A stretch of DNA of 6,266 nucleotides from Gammaproteobacteria bacterium (GTDB taxonomy: Bacteria; Pseudomonadota; Gammaproteobacteria; Berkiellales; Berkiellaceae), in contig VGTX01000069.1 of assembly GCA_016874315.1 (NCBI GenBank), positions 1-6,266 of the forward strand, written 5' to 3'. Positions 4,554 through 6,266 of the stretch are shown piece by piece; the first letter of the stretch is position 1; every line of letters begins with the position of its first letter. The notes beneath the pieces are model-generated. The model saw only the letters and a list, made by a program, of their open reading frames with translations. It was not told the DNA's origin and did no database searches. Made by a program: the position numbers and the translations under genes.

Positions 4554-6266
4554 ATGTTTATATTAGTTTTTTTAACAGTGTTTTGGGTATTGGCATTTCT
4601 TCGGGTATCCTGGAATGTCATGATAATAGGATTGGGTGCTGTACTGGTGATGGGTCCATGGATTATTCCAATGTCTCATGCCACATTTTATTTGTTTTAT
4701 TGCCCAGATATCCTCATTTTGTTAGCTTTTGGAGTCCCATTTGTCCGGCGTAAGTGGCTGAGTGGGCCACTTCAAAGATGGGTGCGACGCTCTCTCCCTC
4801 CAATCTCGCAAACAGAGCAAGAGGCAATCGCAGCCGGCGATCGTTGGATTGAAGCCGAATTATTTCAAGGCCAGTGGAATTTAAAACAACAACTTAAAAA
4901 ATCACGAGCCTTCCTCACACAAGAAGAGCAAAATTTTATCGATGGTCCAGTCAAAGAACTCTGTGACTTGATTAACGATTGGGAAATTGTCCATAAAGGA
5001 TGGCAATTGCCAGAAAAAGTTTGGTCGTTCCTCAAGAAAAATAAATTCTTTGGATTAATTATTCACAAACAATATGGTGGACTCGGATTTTCAGCATATG
5101 CTCACTCAACAATTGTTGCTAAAGTCGCTGCAAAAAGCCCATCAGCTGCTGTTGTCACTATGGTTCCTAACTCTCTTGGGCCCGGTGAGCTGCTCATGCA
5201 TTATGGAACAGATGAACAAAAACAATATTATCTTCCTCGTTTAGCTCTTGGCGAGGAAATTCCTTGCTTTGCACTCACTGGAATTGATGCCGGCTCTGAT
5301 GCAAGTGCTATGACAGATTATGGAATTGTCGCAAAAGACGATCAGGGGAATATCGGAATAAAATTATACTGGAGTAAACGTTATATTACCTTAGCTCCTG
5401 TAGCGACTCTCATGGGACTTGCATTTAAACTCTACGATCCAGAGCATTTACTGAGCGATCAGGTCGACCGAGGAATCACATTATGTCTTATCTCAACCAA
5501 ACACCCTGGAGTCGAAATTGGCAGACGACATAACCCTCTTGGAATGGCTTTTCCAAATGGACCAACAACCGGTCATGGAGTCTTTGTTCCATTAAGCTCA
5601 GTTATCGGAGGCCCTGAGTGCATTGGCCAAGGATGGAGAATGCTCGTTGAATGTCTATCAGTCGGACGAGGACTCTCGCTTCCATCTCTTGCGACAGCAG
5701 TTGGTCATCTGAGCTCCTTCCATAGCGCTGCTTATGCAAGCATTCGTGAACAGTTCCGTACACATATCGGTGCTTTTGAAGGAATATCAGAAGCTATTGG
5801 AACAATTGGTGGACTAACCTATCTCCTAGAATCTGGACGCCTAGAGACTGTTTCAGGAATTGATGCCGGCTTGAAGCCCGCAGTTGTCTCTGCTATTGCA
5901 AAATATCATATGACCGAAATGGGTCGAATTATTATTAATAAAGCAATGGATATTCATGGAGGAAAGGCCATTATTATGGGACCTCGTAACCGATTGGCTC
6001 ATGTCTATATCGCTGCCCCTATTTCCATCACTGTCGAAGGTGCAAATATCTTAACAAGAAGCCTTATGATCTTCGGTCAAGGTGCAATTCGATGCCATCC
6101 ATACTTGCTTCAAGAAATGAATACTGCATCTGATGATCAATTACTATCCAAATTCGATAAAGCCTTAGTCCAACACCTTGCTTATACCTCTAGCAATATC
6201 GTACGTGGTATATCTGGTGCATTGACATGCGGATGGGTCTTTCATGACGCAACACATTATCCAGAA
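4554..6266 (+). CDS. fadE: Acyl-CoA dehydrogenase FadE, N-terminal 571 residues (right end cut by window)
   Basis: The frame runs from the ATG at 4554 to the window edge without a stop. FadE oxidises acyl-CoA to trans-2-enoyl-CoA with FAD, the first step of fatty-acid beta-oxidation, at the inner membrane. The start is fixed by an in-frame TAG at 4539-4541 and by GGGG at 4545-4548, five bases upstream. Hydrophobic segments at about 2-16 and 22-40, then 52-64, form the N-terminal anchor known for long FadE proteins. Then come the N-terminal helical domain (KQYGGLGFSAY at 172-182, VPNSLGPGELL at 204-214), the FAD/substrate beta-domain with signature ALTGIDAGSDA at 240-250, KRYITLAPVA at 275-284, and the C-terminal helical domain (GQGWRMLVECLSVGRG at 358-373). 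E495 in ITVEGAN corresponds by family analogy to the catalytic Glu of acyl-CoA dehydrogenases. The E. coli protein is 814 residues, so about 240 residues lie outside. Composition resembles smc rather than the two genes between. Confidence 0.96.
   Translation, partial: MFILVFLTVFWVLAFLRVSWNVMIIGLGAVLVMGPWIIPMSHATFYLFYCPDILILLAFGVPFVRRKWLSGPLQRWVRRSLPPISQTEQEAIAAGDRWIEAELFQGQWNLKQQLKKSRAFLTQEEQNFIDGPVKELCDLINDWEIVHKGWQLPEKVWSFLKKNKFFGLIIHKQYGGLGFSAYAHSTIVAKVAAKSPSAAVVTMVPNSLGPGELLMHYGTDEQKQYYLPRLALGEEIPCFALTGIDAGSDASAMTDYGIVAKDDQGNIGIKLYWSKRYITLAPVATLMGLAFKLYDPEHLLSDQVDRGITLCLISTKHPGVEIGRRHNPLGMAFPNGPTTGHGVFVPLSSVIGGPECIGQGWRMLVECLSVGRGLSLPSLATAVGHLSSFHSAAYASIREQFRTHIGAFEGISEAIGTIGGLTYLLESGRLETVSGIDAGLKPAVVSAIAKYHMTEMGRIIINKAMDIHGGKAIIMGPRNRLAHVYIAAPISITVEGANILTRSLMIFGQGAIRCHPYLLQEMNTASDDQLLSKFDKALVQHLAYTSSNIVRGISGALTCGWVFHDATHYPE

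Noticed and set aside
4511..4753. 80-residue frame overlapping the fadE start
   Set aside because: It is out of frame with the clear FadE N terminus, which starts at 4554 and continues to the window edge.

Overview
The window reads as chromosomal DNA of an AT-rich gammaproteobacterium. The left-edge SMC head carries the gammaproteobacterial wording around its ATPase motifs (NPAPFC, LDEIDAPLDD, EPGVSR). The right-edge gene is a membrane-anchored FadE-type acyl-CoA dehydrogenase of the Escherichia/Legionella kind. The base composition and the orphan 846-residue protein with an acidic, Ser/Pro-rich tail would fit a host-associated lineage such as the Legionellales, but that placement is inference.

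Layout, all genes on the + strand: (1) positions 2-733, the C-terminal 243 residues of SMC, cut by the window edge; (2) 852-1610, a 252-residue multi-pass membrane protein with all three motifs of the CPBP (CAAX protease / bacteriocin-processing, 'Abi') family; (3) 1611-1899, a 289-base gap without a convincing gene, holding an inverted repeat and a promoter candidate; (4) 1900-4440, a large soluble protein of unknown function with an A9 homopolymer near its start and a disordered-looking tail; (5) 4441-4553, a short leader packed with TACAGC-type half-sites, a perfect TATAAT box and an 11-bp inverted repeat ending right at the next start codon; (6) 4554-6266, fadE, open to the right edge (571 of roughly 815 residues present).

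The two outer genes are housekeeping genes (chromosome organisation, first step of fatty-acid beta-oxidation). The two inner genes are visibly richer in A+T and look like an accessory insert between them. No shared pathway links the four genes; each is preceded by enough noncoding DNA for its own promoter, so a single operon is unlikely. The best candidates for something undescribed are the orphan 846-residue protein, with its eukaryote-like phosphorylation motifs at the C terminus, and the repeat architecture in front of fadE.
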